Both the position numbers and the translations under genes were made by a program. From the NCBI GenBank assembly GCA_963812505.1, contig CAWEVM010000029.1, forward strand, positions 62,001 to 126,000: 64,000 bases of DNA, in the 5' to 3' direction. Shown here one piece after another: positions 43,791 to 52,212 of the stretch (positions within the stretch are counted from its first letter, which is position 1; every line of letters begins with the position of its first letter). The notes under the pieces were generated by a model. It had not been told where the DNA came from. It saw only the letters and a list, made by a program, of their open reading frames with translations, and ran no database searches. The DNA is from JAMXLO01 sp963812505 (GTDB taxonomy: Bacteria; Pseudomonadota; Alphaproteobacteria; Acetobacterales; Acetobacteraceae).

Positions 43791-43970
43791 GGAGGACGCT
43801 GCGTTCGGACCGGCTCCTGAGACACGGATGAGACATCGCGGGCTGCAGACATTCGTTGACTGATCCTCTCCCACGCCTTACCCATCCCGCCCCGCGGTGG
43901 CCACGCCTGACGCGGGCATCAGCTAGAGTCGGCAGCATCGCCGGCCACTCGAGCCAAGGTCCGTAACCTC

Positions 43971-45836
43971 ATGCTCCGCCGCGCCGAAACCCTGCTCGAC
44001 CCCACCGCCCGACAGCCCGAGGCGCCGCCCGTGCACGGCCTGTCGCCGTTCTACCGCCACTACCTCAGCCAGGAACTGTGGCTCATCATCGGCCTGTTCC
44101 TGTTCGGCGGCCTCGCTGGCATCCTCGACGTGACCGTCCCCGCCTTCATCGGACGCATCGTCGGCCTGGTCTCCAACCACACGCCCCAGGCACTGATCCA
44201 CGAGGCCTGGCCGCAGCTCATCGGCATGGCCGTGGTGCTGCTCCTGCTGCGCCCCGGGGTGCTGCTCTGCCACATCGTGCTGATCAACCAGATCGTGAAC
44301 CCCGGCCTCTCGAACATGATCCGCTGGCAGAACCACTGGCACGTCGTCCGCCAAAGCTGGACGTTCTTCCAGAATGACTTCGCCGGCCGCATCGCCAACC
44401 GCGTGCTGCAGACCGGCCCGGCAATGCGCGAGAGCGTGGTGCTGTCGTTCGACGCCGCCTGGTACATCCTGGTCTACGGCAGCAGCGCGCTGCTGTTGCT
44501 CGCCTCCATCGACTGGCGCCTGACGCCACCGATCCTGCTGTGGTTTGCCTGCTACGGCGGCATCCTCTGGTTCTTCGTACCGCGCCTGCGCGGGCGCTCC
44601 CAGGTGGTCTCGGAGATGCGCTCGCTGCTCACCGGACGCGTCGTTGACAGCTACACCAACATTCTCACGGTCAAGTTGTTCTCCCGCGCGCGCGACGAGG
44701 ACGCGTTCGTGCGCGAAGCGATTGACCTGCACACCAACGCCTTTCGCGACCAGACGCGGATGATCACCGCCTATGTCGCAGTGTTGGCGCTGATGAATGC
44801 GTCGCTGATCGTCGGCACCGCGAGCCTGGCGATCTGGCAGTGGAGCGCCGGCCGCATCTCGGTGGGCTCGGTCGCGATGGTGCTGCCGCTGACTTGGCAG
44901 ATCACCAACATGGCCGGCTGGGTCGCGCGCAGCGTCACGGCGATCTTCGAGAACATCGGCACGGTGCAGGACGGCATGCGTTCCATCGCGGTCGAGCGAC
45001 AGATGCCAGACCCGCCGGATGCGCGCGAACTGCGCGTTACGTGTGGCGAGATCCGCTTCGAGGACCTGCACTTCGACTACGGCCGGCAACGGCGGCTGGA
45101 GGATCGCGGCGGCGTGCTCCGCGGCATCGACCTGCGCATCGCGCCAGGCGAGCGTGTCGGGTTGGTCGGCCATTCCGGCGCCGGCAAGTCAACACTGGTG
45201 AACCTTCTGCTGCATTTCTATGACCCGGAGCGCGGTCGCATCCTGATCGACGGTCAGGACATTGCCACGGTAACGCAGGAGAGCCTGCGCACGCAGATCG
45301 CCATGGTGACGCAGGACACCTCGCTGCTGCACCGCTCGATCCGCGACAACATCCGTTACGGCCGTCCCCAAGCGACGCAGGCGATGATCGAAGATGCCGC
45401 GCGACGCGCCGAGGCGCACCAGTTCATCGTCGGGTTGGAGGACTGGCACGGACGGTCAGGCTACGACGCCCATGTCGGCGAGCGTGGGGTGAAGCTCTCC
45501 GGCGGACAGCGGCAGCGCGTGGCGCTGGCGCGGGTGATCCTGAAGAACGCGCCGATCTTGGTCCTCGACGAGGCGACATCGGCGCTGGATTCCGAGGTCG
45601 AGGCGGCGATCCAGGGCCAGCTCGACGGCCTGATGGAAGGCCGCACCGTGATCGCCATCGCCCATCGGCTGTCGACGATCGCTCGGATGGACCGGCTGGT
45701 CGTGCTTGACCACGGCCGCATCGTTGAATCCGGCACGCACGCCCAGTTGCTTGCCGGCGACGGAACCTACGCGCGCCTATGGCGGCGGCAGTCGGGCGGA
45801 TTCACGCCCGAACTGCTGGACGCGGCGGCGAAGTAA
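43971..45836 (+). CDS. ABC exporter, fused membrane and ATPase domains
   Basis: A 621-residue type IV (MsbA-like) half-transporter that would work as a homodimer to export lipid, peptide or drug. An N-terminal six-helix membrane domain is followed by the ATPase, with Walker A GHSGAGKST at about 401-409, signature LSGGQRQR near 510 and Walker B ILVLDEATSALD. An N-terminal cytoplasmic stretch of 35 residues precedes helix 1. It is convergent with the PspA-like gene, only two bases apart. Substrate unknown. Confidence 0.93.
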   Translation: MLRRAETLLDPTARQPEAPPVHGLSPFYRHYLSQELWLIIGLFLFGGLAGILDVTVPAFIGRIVGLVSNHTPQALIHEAWPQLIGMAVVLLLLRPGVLLCHIVLINQIVNPGLSNMIRWQNHWHVVRQSWTFFQNDFAGRIANRVLQTGPAMRESVVLSFDAAWYILVYGSSALLLLASIDWRLTPPILLWFACYGGILWFFVPRLRGRSQVVSEMRSLLTGRVVDSYTNILTVKLFSRARDEDAFVREAIDLHTNAFRDQTRMITAYVAVLALMNASLIVGTASLAIWQWSAGRISVGSVAMVLPLTWQITNMAGWVARSVTAIFENIGTVQDGMRSIAVERQMPDPPDARELRVTCGEIRFEDLHFDYGRQRRLEDRGGVLRGIDLRIAPGERVGLVGHSGAGKSTLVNLLLHFYDPERGRILIDGQDIATVTQESLRTQIAMVTQDTSLLHRSIRDNIRYGRPQATQAMIEDAARRAEAHQFIVGLEDWHGRSGYDAHVGERGVKLSGGQRQRVALARVILKNAPILVLDEATSALDSEVEAAIQGQLDGLMEGRTVIAIAHRLSTIARMDRLVVLDHGRIVESGTHAQLLAGDGTYARLWRRQSGGFTPELLDAAAK

Positions 45837-45838
45837 CG

Positions 45839-46609
45839 TCAGGAACGCGCGCGCAACGCCGCCAGCCGGTCAGTCAGACTGGACGCGGCGACCGGCTGTC
45901 CCGAGGCCATCTGCATCGCCCGCGCGATGTTCGCATCGTCCTGCTCGGGTTGCGTTGGCTTGAGCAGCTTTGCCTTCATGTTGGCGGCCTCGGCGTTGGT
46001 GAGGTCGCGCGCGGCCGCGTCCTGCATCGCCTTCAGCGCCACGTTCAGGCTGGTGGTCGTCGTGCTCAGCCCGGCTGCCCGGCGTGCCGCATCGGCCTGC
46101 TGCTCGGCCATCTGCCGTTGCTGACCTGCGCGCGCCATGTCGCGCTGTGCGCGCTCGAGCTGCGAGCGGCCCTCGCGGAGCTTGCCGCCGGCTTCGGCAT
46201 AGGTCTTCTCCAGCATCTCGAGGAATTCCTTGGCATCGACGACGTCCTTCTTTTCCCGATCCACCTCGGGTGCCATCTGCTCCAGCATCGTCACCAGCGT
46301 CCCAAGGCTGCGCTCGAGTTCCGCCTTCTTCGCCGGATCGGTCTCCGCCTCAGCCTGGCGTTGCAGTTGGTCCGCCGCGGCCATCCGCTGCGTCGACAGC
46401 GCCTGGATGGCGTTCGCCTCCCGCATCTCCTTGTCGTAGCTCAGCCGTGCCCGCGCCACCTGTTGCCCAAGTTGGTCGAGGTTCTGTTCCATGGAGCGCA
46501 TCTCGGCCTCGCTTGCCGATTGTGGGTCCCAGCGGACCAGCGCCTCGACGCCGGCCTGCACCGCCTTGTCAGCCTTCACACCGACCAGGTTACGCATGAA
46601 CTGAAGCAT
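45839..46609 (-). CDS. PspA/IM30 family protein (YjfJ-like)
   Basis: A 256-residue, almost entirely helical protein of the PspA/Vipp1 (ESCRT-III-like) family, which coats and protects stressed membranes. The charged, heptad-like middle part (about residues 30-190) should form the long hairpin coiled coil. No amphipathic insertion helix of the classic PspA type is obvious at the N terminus. AAGGAGGA precedes the ATG. It is the last gene of the psiF-DUF2491-DUF350-pspA operon; E. coli carries the same partners as yjfJ, yjfK and yjfL. Confidence 0.88.
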   Translation of the reverse strand: MLQFMRNLVGVKADKAVQAGVEALVRWDPQSASEAEMRSMEQNLDQLGQQVARARLSYDKEMREANAIQALSTQRMAAADQLQRQAEAETDPAKKAELERSLGTLVTMLEQMAPEVDREKKDVVDAKEFLEMLEKTYAEAGGKLREGRSQLERAQRDMARAGQQRQMAEQQADAARRAAGLSTTTTSLNVALKAMQDAAARDLTNAEAANMKAKLLKPTQPEQDDANIARAMQMASGQPVAASSLTDRLAALRARS

Positions 46610-46641
46610 GGGTTCGTCCTCCTTGTTGCCACGGCGTGTCG

Positions 46642-47073
46642 TCAGACCGGAACCATCCCGGCAGCGTTGAGCAAGGCGATCGCGAGCTGCGCCGCAGCGA
46701 TCGGCAGTGCCGCCGCAAGGCTTCCATCGTCGATCCTGAGGTTCAACCTCCGCATGACATGGCAGGCGATCACCACGGTCACCAATTGCAGCAGGATCGC
46801 GACGATACCCCAAACCAGGATGTCGAGCACCGCCCGCGTCGTCGCGAGCAATGCAGCCAGCGGGATAGCCAATGCCATCACCGCGCCGCTCAGCACGGTC
46901 GCGGCCGCGACATTGCCCTGACGCAGGAGCTCGCGTTCGTGAAACGGCGTGACCGTCGTATAGATCATCACGCCGACGACCAGCAGAACGATGCAGATTA
47001 CGAACTGCAACAGCAGCACCGGCAGCCCGGTGCCGAGTGCGTCGGCGATACTCGAAGGCAGGCTCTCGTTCAT
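46642..47073 (-). CDS. DUF350 membrane protein (YjfL-like)
   Basis: A 143-residue protein with four hydrophobic segments and an interior LLRQGNVAAATVLSGAVMALAI stretch (given here as LLRQGNVAAA and SGAVMALAI) typical of the DUF350/UPF0719 family. Function unknown; the family recurs next to PspA-like and DUF2491 genes, suggesting a membrane partner. GGAG stands six bases before the ATG. It lies 20 bases downstream of the DUF2491 gene and 32 bases upstream of the PspA gene. Confidence 0.86.
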   Translation of the reverse strand: MNESLPSSIADALGTGLPVLLLQFVICIVLLVVGVMIYTTVTPFHERELLRQGNVAAATVLSGAVMALAIPLAALLATTRAVLDILVWGIVAILLQLVTVVIACHVMRRLNLRIDDGSLAAALPIAAAQLAIALLNAAGMVPV

Positions 47074-47093
47074 GAGGTGCTCCGCGCGGTCGT

Positions 47094-48452
47094 TCAGAGT
47101 GAAACTGACGGCAGTGTCAGTGAGGCAGGGTTGATGTCGATGCCGGCGTGGATTTCCACCCAGGCCTGACCGCCATCCTCGACCGCTGCCACCATGACGT
47201 ACTCGCTGGATGGTGCCGGCGCCGTAGCGCCAGTAGCGATTGCATAAAGCATGGTCTGCAACTGACGCCGCGTCACTACACCGAGCGCCTGGATGGTCTC
47301 CACCTGCTGCCGCGGCGCGATCCTCGTCTGCCCGGGCGCCCATGCCCGATCGTAGGTCTTGCCATCCTTGGTCTGGAACGCCGGCCAGCCGATCATGCCT
47401 TGCGCGGGGTCCAGCCACTCGCCCCACTCCGCCTGGCTGGCCGGATGGACCTCATCGAGCCGGGAGAAGTAGCGGCACTCATCCGGTGCGCCATCGGCGC
47501 CGAGGTGCAGTTGGAAGAAGGCCGTGCGTCCGGGCAGATAGAGTCGGTTCAGTTGCACACCGGCATCTTCCAGCAGCCCCACAGCCTCGACGCTGATCAT
47601 TCCGCTGCCCGCCGGTGGCTGAACCTTGGTGGCGCCCGCCGCGAGGAGGAACGCTGCGGGGTCTAGCGGGATGGTCTGGCCGACGCGAAAGCGTGTCGTC
47701 GTGCTCCCGGCGAGGCCCGGTGGCGCGCCGGCGCTCGGGCGGGAGGTGGCGGCTCGGCGGCGCGCCAGCCACAGCAGCAGGAATCCCGCCACACCGATGA
47801 ACAGAACCACCCAGACGATGCCCGAGCCTCCCGATGCAGCGGCTGCGGCCGTGCTGCCGCCGCCGGGCGCCGCCGCCGGCTGATCGCCAAGGGCCGCCAG
47901 CCGAGCCGCCGTGGTGGGGTCGCGTGCCGCCTGCGTGTGCCATTGCTGATAGGCCGGATCGAGTTGCGATCGCTGGAGATAGGCCGAGCGGTCGGATGCC
48001 GACAGCGCACCCAGCATCGCCCAAAAGGCTGCCGAGCCAAGCCCTCCGGCATAGTCAGACTGCGGGTAATAGGTTGACGGCCGACGGGGATAATAACTGC
48101 CGCCACCCCCTGCCATGTCTGGGCGCGCAGCACTTTCGACCGGCGGGCGACGTGGCTGCTGTGCGGCGCGATACTGCTGCAGCGCCTGCGCTGAATTCGT
48201 CCGCGATATCGACACGTCTCCAGCCGAAAAAGAGCTATATCCACCCCCGGTTGTCGATGGACGCCGATAACCGCCGCTCGACGGCGCGCTCCAGCCCGAT
48301 GAGCTCGATCCCGAGTAGGCCGGCGCCGATATGGTGGGCCGGCGGTACCCGCCGCTGTCAGCGAGTACGCTCGCGGGCGCGCCGCAGAGTGCGACGACGA
48401 GCGTGATCGCCAGTACTGCACGGGCAAACGCTGTCCGAGGCAGCCTTAGCAC
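47094..48452 (-). CDS. DUF2491 family protein (YjfK-like), membrane-anchored
   Basis: A 452-residue protein in three parts. First comes a signal-like N terminus, then a Ser/Gly/Tyr/Pro-rich low-complexity region with repeated GGYRRP units up to about residue 200, then a transmembrane helix (WVVLFIGVAGFLLLWLA, about 208-224) and a C-terminal DUF2491 domain (about 255-440) with ECRYFSRLDEV and WAPGQTRI. E. coli YjfK contains essentially only the last domain, so the N-terminal half is an addition. The start is GTG 48452, one base after the psiF stop. Function unknown. Confidence 0.83.
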   Translation of the reverse strand: MLRLPRTAFARAVLAITLVVALCGAPASVLADSGGYRRPTISAPAYSGSSSSGWSAPSSGGYRRPSTTGGGYSSFSAGDVSISRTNSAQALQQYRAAQQPRRPPVESAARPDMAGGGGSYYPRRPSTYYPQSDYAGGLGSAAFWAMLGALSASDRSAYLQRSQLDPAYQQWHTQAARDPTTAARLAALGDQPAAAPGGGSTAAAAASGGSGIVWVVLFIGVAGFLLLWLARRRAATSRPSAGAPPGLAGSTTTRFRVGQTIPLDPAAFLLAAGATKVQPPAGSGMISVEAVGLLEDAGVQLNRLYLPGRTAFFQLHLGADGAPDECRYFSRLDEVHPASQAEWGEWLDPAQGMIGWPAFQTKDGKTYDRAWAPGQTRIAPRQQVETIQALGVVTRRQLQTMLYAIATGATAPAPSSEYVMVAAVEDGGQAWVEIHAGIDINPASLTLPSVSL

Positions 48453-48453
48453 A

Positions 48454-48765
48454 TCAACTGGACTTCTTGAGGCAGGTGCTCAGGTAGGTCTTGCGGGCGT
48501 CGCTCGCGAGTTTGTCCTGCGTGGCCTGCCCGTTGCAGACCTTCATAAGCGTGTTCTGATTCATCTTACCGCTAAGACAGGCACTCATGTAACTTTGCCG
48601 CGCATCGCCCTTGAGATTGCGGTCGGACGCCTCGCTGTTGCAACTCGCCATCCGCTGCTGCTGCGCAGCCTGGGCCGGAGTTGGCGGCTTTGTGGTCTGT
48701 GCCAATGTCGGCGAGCTCGCCATGGCGGCAGCTACGCAGACGATAGATGCAAAGCGCAACATCAT
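48454..48765 (-). CDS. PsiF-family periplasmic protein with two repeats
   Basis: A 103-residue secreted protein: signal peptide ending near TLAQT, then two copies of the PsiF motif, RMASCNSEASDRNLKGDAR and KVCNGQATQDKLASDAR, each followed by a Ser/Thr-x-C-L end. Each repeat has two cysteines. In E. coli psiF is induced by phosphate starvation, but its function is unknown. GAGGG precedes the ATG pair at 48765/48762. It is the first gene of the operon with DUF2491, DUF350 and PspA. Confidence 0.88.
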   Translation of the reverse strand: MMLRFASIVCVAAAMASSPTLAQTTKPPTPAQAAQQQRMASCNSEASDRNLKGDARQSYMSACLSGKMNQNTLMKVCNGQATQDKLASDARKTYLSTCLKKSS

Positions 48766-48974
48766 TGTTTCCCTCGACGTTGTGGTGCCGCACAATATCG
48801 ACCTGACCAAGGTGGTCAGTCACGTTCACGTCCGCGCGATGCATTTACCGCGGCGGTGATTGACCGCTCAAACGGCGCCTTATCGTCGCGGTGCGCAACT
48901 ACGCCAGGCACCTCGAAGCGTGGAGAAACCGCCGCGGTCAGATTTTGACGGCGCAGCCAACGCCGTAGCGCAAA

Positions 48975-49286
48975 TCAGCCGATCTTTTGGCCACCCATCG
49001 CCTGCTTGATAAGCCCTACGATGACCATAAGGACGCCTCCACCGGCACCGCCAGAAACAATTTGACCGATGATTGAGCCGATATCGAGACCTCCTGCACC
49101 GGCTGCTGCTGCGCCACCGCCAAGAAACTGACCGATAATCTGAGCCCCGACACCACCGCCGATCACACCGGCGATAGTATTTCCGACGACCCCCAAATCA
49201 AACTGCTTCAGTAGCGAACCGGCAATATTGCCGCCCACGCCGCCGGAGATCAGCTGAATTATCAGCCCAATAATTCCACCCCACAT
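48975..49286 (-). CDS. Glycine-rich hydrophobic protein of unknown function
   Basis: A 103-residue protein that is about one third glycine, with alternating hydrophobic runs (GGIIGLIIQLISGGVGG, IAGVIGGGVGAQIIGQ, VLMVIVGLIKQAMGG). It has no signal peptide and no charged domain. The repeated GG-x-I/V pattern suggests a small pore-like or glycine-zipper membrane protein. GGGGGAACC precedes the ATG at the usual distance. I do not recognise an assigned function. Confidence 0.7.
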   Translation of the reverse strand: MWGGIIGLIIQLISGGVGGNIAGSLLKQFDLGVVGNTIAGVIGGGVGAQIIGQFLGGGAAAAGAGGLDIGSIIGQIVSGGAGGGVLMVIVGLIKQAMGGQKIG

Positions 49287-49611
49287 GACGGTTCCCCCGA
49301 TTTCGCGTTCTCGTGATCGTTAGCGTCAAGACCCCACTCGCAGTCTTCTGCTTGCTTATAGCACAACTTTGCCCGAAGCGCATATATACGACTGAATTCT
49401 GACGCGACTTGCGAAGCTGCGGCATCCATCAAACGGTAATGCGCCAACCCTTGTCGAACGCAGCGGCGAGCGCTTTCTTATTCACGCATTGGGCTTACGT
49501 CGTATGCTGAGCAACAGCACGCACCGGCGGCTTTCAACACCGCCGCGCGCGGTTAGGTTGTGTAGCGATCATCACGGCCCGCTCGCACGGGCCGCGATAG
49601 TCGGGGCTGCA
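49287..49611. other. 325-base gap with hairpin downstream of hsp20
   Basis: No convincing gene; a short minus-strand frame at 49262-49447 has no recognisable domain. It contains the promoter region of the glycine-rich protein gene, with an AT-rich patch near 49380-49390. At its right end is a perfect 7-base hairpin, CGGCCCG (49575-49581) and CGGGCCG (49588-49594) with a six-base loop, 17 bases after the Hsp20 stop; it lacks a T run but is a plausible 3' end. Confidence 0.5.
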
Positions 49612-50136
49612 TCACGCGGCCGCCTTCACCTCAATGGTCTTCTGCTGCTGCACCGCTTTCGCCGTCTTCGGCATGGTGATGGTCAGCACACCCTTGGAGA
49701 AGTCGGCCGCGATCTTGTCGCGATCAACGCCCTCCGGCACGTAGAAGCTACGCTGGAACGAACCATAGGAGCGCTCGGACAGATAGAAGTTCTTCTCCTG
49801 CTGCTCTTTCTCTTCCTTCTTCTCACCCTTCAGGGTCAGCATGTCGCCGGAGACCACGACCTCGATCTCCTTCTCGCTCATGCCCGGCAGTTCCGCGGTC
49901 ATATTGTAGTTGCCGTCGTCCTCGGTGATGTCCACCGCCGGCGACGGCACGCTAAACGAGGTCTCATAGCGCGACGCCGGTTCGGCATCGAACATGCGCC
50001 GCAGCGACGGCATACCCCAGCCGCCCGCGAACCGATCGAACATCCGGTCCATCTCGGTGCGGAGGGAACGCCACGCATCCGGTGCATTGGTCACAGCCGG
50101 AGCGGCCTTTTTCACTTCGACAGGTGTATTTGCCAT
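49612..50136 (-). CDS. Hsp20/alpha-crystallin small heat-shock protein
   Basis: A 174-residue holdase chaperone. The alpha-crystallin domain runs from about residue 65 (PAVDITEDDGNYNMTAELPG) to 160 and includes the GVLTITMPK motif near its end. A 60-residue N-terminal arm with MDRMFDRF precedes it. GGGAG precedes the ATG. No ROSE-like RNA thermometer or CIRCE element is obvious in the 84 bases upstream. The gene sits between other stress-linked genes. Confidence 0.95.
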   Translation of the reverse strand: MANTPVEVKKAAPAVTNAPDAWRSLRTEMDRMFDRFAGGWGMPSLRRMFDAEPASRYETSFSVPSPAVDITEDDGNYNMTAELPGMSEKEIEVVVSGDMLTLKGEKKEEKEQQEKNFYLSERSYGSFQRSFYVPEGVDRDKIAADFSKGVLTITMPKTAKAVQQQKTIEVKAAA

Positions 50137-50220
50137 GGTTGATCTCCCTTTAGGCAATCTCGATCTCTGCCGTTTCTCGGCAACCCAATGCAGCACACGT
50201 AGGCGTGCCGTCGCATTGAT

Positions 50221-50694
50221 TCAGATCAAGTGCCCGCACGACGGCGCCGGGCTGACCCATTCGCGCAGGTGCGGCGACAGCTCATGGTCCGGGGTCTTCA
50301 CCAGATCCCTTTCGAGCGTGCCGACCAGCTTCGCGAGCGTTGCCGCATCCAGCGCCGCGCGCAATTCACTCAGGGCGCGCGGCGGCGCCACAAGCAGCAG
50401 CTTGTCGAACTCACGGCGTCCCGCAGCGGCATTGATCTGTTCGCCGATCAGATGAACGAACCTCTGCTTCTCGATTGCGTGCAGGTCATGTCTTTCGCCG
50501 ACCGCATGGCGCGCGACCGTGCCGCTCTCGAATGACCGGCCCGGTCTGTCGGACCCGATGTCACGCGACCGCAGATGCGCGGACGCGGAGTCGAGCGAGC
50601 CGATCGTGCGCAACACATTGTCCACGTCCGGCTGGACAAATCGCACATGCTCGCCGTCGGCGATGACGATCCGAGGAATTTGTGGTCTTGACAT
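50221..50694 (-). CDS. Host-attachment family protein
   Basis: A 157-residue protein resembling the host attachment (AtsE-like) family named from Agrobacterium, a compact RNase-H-like/release-factor-like fold. Features include IVIADGEHVRFV at the N terminus, the central FVHLIGEQINAAAGRREFDKLLLVAPP and a C-terminal DLVKTPDHELSPHLREW. AAGGAGG precedes the ATG. Biochemical role is not established. Neighbouring stress genes suggest a general stress function. Confidence 0.82.
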   Translation of the reverse strand: MSRPQIPRIVIADGEHVRFVQPDVDNVLRTIGSLDSASAHLRSRDIGSDRPGRSFESGTVARHAVGERHDLHAIEKQRFVHLIGEQINAAAGRREFDKLLLVAPPRALSELRAALDAATLAKLVGTLERDLVKTPDHELSPHLREWVSPAPSCGHLI

Positions 50695-50767
50695 TGGGTT
50701 GCCTCCTTACGGAAGCCCATGCTGCACCCCGCGCAGCGGCCGCGCTTTGATCTGGATCAGCCCGCTC

Positions 50768-51550
50768 TCAGGTGGCGCCGCCGTACTGCCGCTGCACCAC
50801 CTCGGCGAGGCGCCGCAGTTCCGCTGGCGGCAGTTTGCCCACGACGGTGTAGCCGACGCCCTTTTCAATCCAGGCACAGCCATCGACATGGTCATAGTCG
50901 ATGTGCTGGATCGGCTGGCTTGGCGCAGTGTGCAGCGGCAGGACAAACACCGTGAGGCGCACGCCCTGTGGGCCATCGTACATGAAAAGCCCGGCTGGTC
51001 CGTCCGGGGTCGCCGCCAGCCGCCCTCCCATGTAGCCGAAACCCTCGGCGGACAGATCGGGGGGCGCCACGACGTGTTTCAGCCGGTTCGACACCCAACG
51101 CGCCAGGTCGTCGCGCTGCTGCGCACCAAGTTCCGTTGGACGCCGAAGGTCGGCGGTGTAGACCACGTGATTGGCCACTGCCTGCTGCGCCAGCAGGGTG
51201 AACGCGGCATCCGACGGCTGCATGCCGCCGCGCAGGAACCACCCGCCGGCGCTGCCCAGACCGAACGCCAGCACTACCGCGGCCGCGGCGCGCCAGGCCT
51301 GCCCCTGCCTCCCCAGCCGCTGCTGGACCAGACGCTCCAAGCCGAGCCGTGGCGGGATCGGCTCCGCAGCAAAAGGAGCGAATGCCGCCCGCAATCCCTC
51401 TCGCTGGGTGCCCCACGCGGCGACCTGCCGCGCGACGTCCGGATGATCCTGCAGGTAGCGTTGCACCGATGACCGGCGATCGGCGTCCAATTGACCGTCG
51501 ATGTAGGCGTGCAGCTCCTCCTCGGCGATCGGCCGTGCGGGGTCGCTCAT
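50768..51550 (-). CDS. Anti-sigma factor, membrane-anchored
   Basis: A 260-residue protein with an N-terminal cytoplasmic anti-sigma domain (EEELHAYIDGQLDADRR), one transmembrane helix at about 87-107 (AAAVVLAFGLGSAGGWFL) and a periplasmic C-terminal domain. The zinc-binding HxxxCxxC of ZAS proteins is absent. It overlaps the sigma factor gene by four bases (ATGA), so it should bind and inhibit that factor and release it on an envelope signal. Confidence 0.9.
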   Translation of the reverse strand: MSDPARPIAEEELHAYIDGQLDADRRSSVQRYLQDHPDVARQVAAWGTQREGLRAAFAPFAAEPIPPRLGLERLVQQRLGRQGQAWRAAAAVVLAFGLGSAGGWFLRGGMQPSDAAFTLLAQQAVANHVVYTADLRRPTELGAQQRDDLARWVSNRLKHVVAPPDLSAEGFGYMGGRLAATPDGPAGLFMYDGPQGVRLTVFVLPLHTAPSQPIQHIDYDHVDGCAWIEKGVGYTVVGKLPPAELRRLAEVVQRQYGGAT

Positions 51551-52095
51551 TTGACCCTCCGCAGCGCCGGCCGGACTTCCTCGCCTCCCTCGGTCATCTG
51601 ACGCAGCCGCTCACGGCCACGGGCCAGGCGCGACATCACGGTGCCGATCGGGATCCCCAGCACACTGGCAGCCTCGGAGTAGGAGAGATCCTCCACCGAG
51701 ACCAGCAAAACAACCGAACGCTGCTCGACCGGCAGCGCGTTCAACGCGCGGATCAGGTCACGCCACTGCAGGCTGTTCTCCTGGTCCGGGCGCAGGCTCA
51801 TGGCCGCTTCGTGCGTTTCATCCAGCGACTCGCCCGCCGGCCGCGCCTTCGCCCGCCGCAACTGGCTGATGAACAGGTTGTGCATGATGGCGAACAGCCA
51901 CGCGCGCACATCGGCATCGTCGCGTCGCGTGTGCAGCTTGGCGAGCGCGCGTACCAGGCAGTCGTGCACAAGGTCGTCCGCATCCTCACGGTTGCGCAGC
52001 AGCGCCGCGGCGTAGCGCCGCAACGCCGGGATGCAGGCCTCGATGCGGGTCAGCGTGCCGGACACCGCCACGACCCGGCAGGATTGGCTCTGCAC
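51547..52095 (-). CDS. ECF-type RNA polymerase sigma factor
   Basis: A 182-residue sigma factor with region 2 (NREDADDLVHDCLVRAL, ...RAWLFAIMHNLFIS) and region 4 (LPVEQRSVVLLVSVEDLSYSEAASVLG with GTVMSRLARGRERLR). It would direct transcription of a small regulon, probably including its own operon. The upstream GGAAT/CGTCC pair matches a self-recognised promoter. The start ATG 52095 has no strong ribosome-binding site. Envelope or oxidative stress is the probable cue given its neighbours. Confidence 0.93.
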   Translation of the reverse strand: MQSQSCRVVAVSGTLTRIEACIPALRRYAAALLRNREDADDLVHDCLVRALAKLHTRRDDADVRAWLFAIMHNLFISQLRRAKARPAGESLDETHEAAMSLRPDQENSLQWRDLIRALNALPVEQRSVVLLVSVEDLSYSEAASVLGIPIGTVMSRLARGRERLRQMTEGGEEVRPALRRVK

Positions 52096-52127
52096 ATCGG
52101 CAGCGTCTGCTCCATGCCTCGCGGATA

Positions 52128-52153
52128 GGACGCGGACGACGCCGGTTTATTCC
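52128..52153 (-). promoter_or_regulatory. Probable ECF sigma autoregulated promoter
   Basis: On the minus strand GGAAT (52153-52149, extended as GGAATAAA) is followed after 16 bases by CGTCC (52132-52128). This fits ECF-type -35 GGAAT/C and -10 CGTC boxes with canonical spacing, about 33 bases upstream of the sigma factor ATG. No sigma-70-type promoter was seen in the same gap. Autoregulation is inferred. Confidence 0.6.
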
Positions 52154-52212
52154 ACCGGCTGGACGCCGGTCGTAGGCTGCCCGAAGCTGCGCCAAACGAA
52201 GGAGGAACCGCC

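Noticed and set aside
43923..45173. 416-codon minus-strand open frame opposite the ABC exporter
   Set aside because: Its composition (Asp/His/Gln/Arg-rich) is that of a shadow of an ABC transporter, whose motifs are clear on the plus strand.
50137..50220. ROSE-type RNA thermometer or EcfG promoter upstream of hsp20
   Set aside because: No GGAAC box and no stem pairing with the GGGAG ribosome-binding site could be seen by eye.
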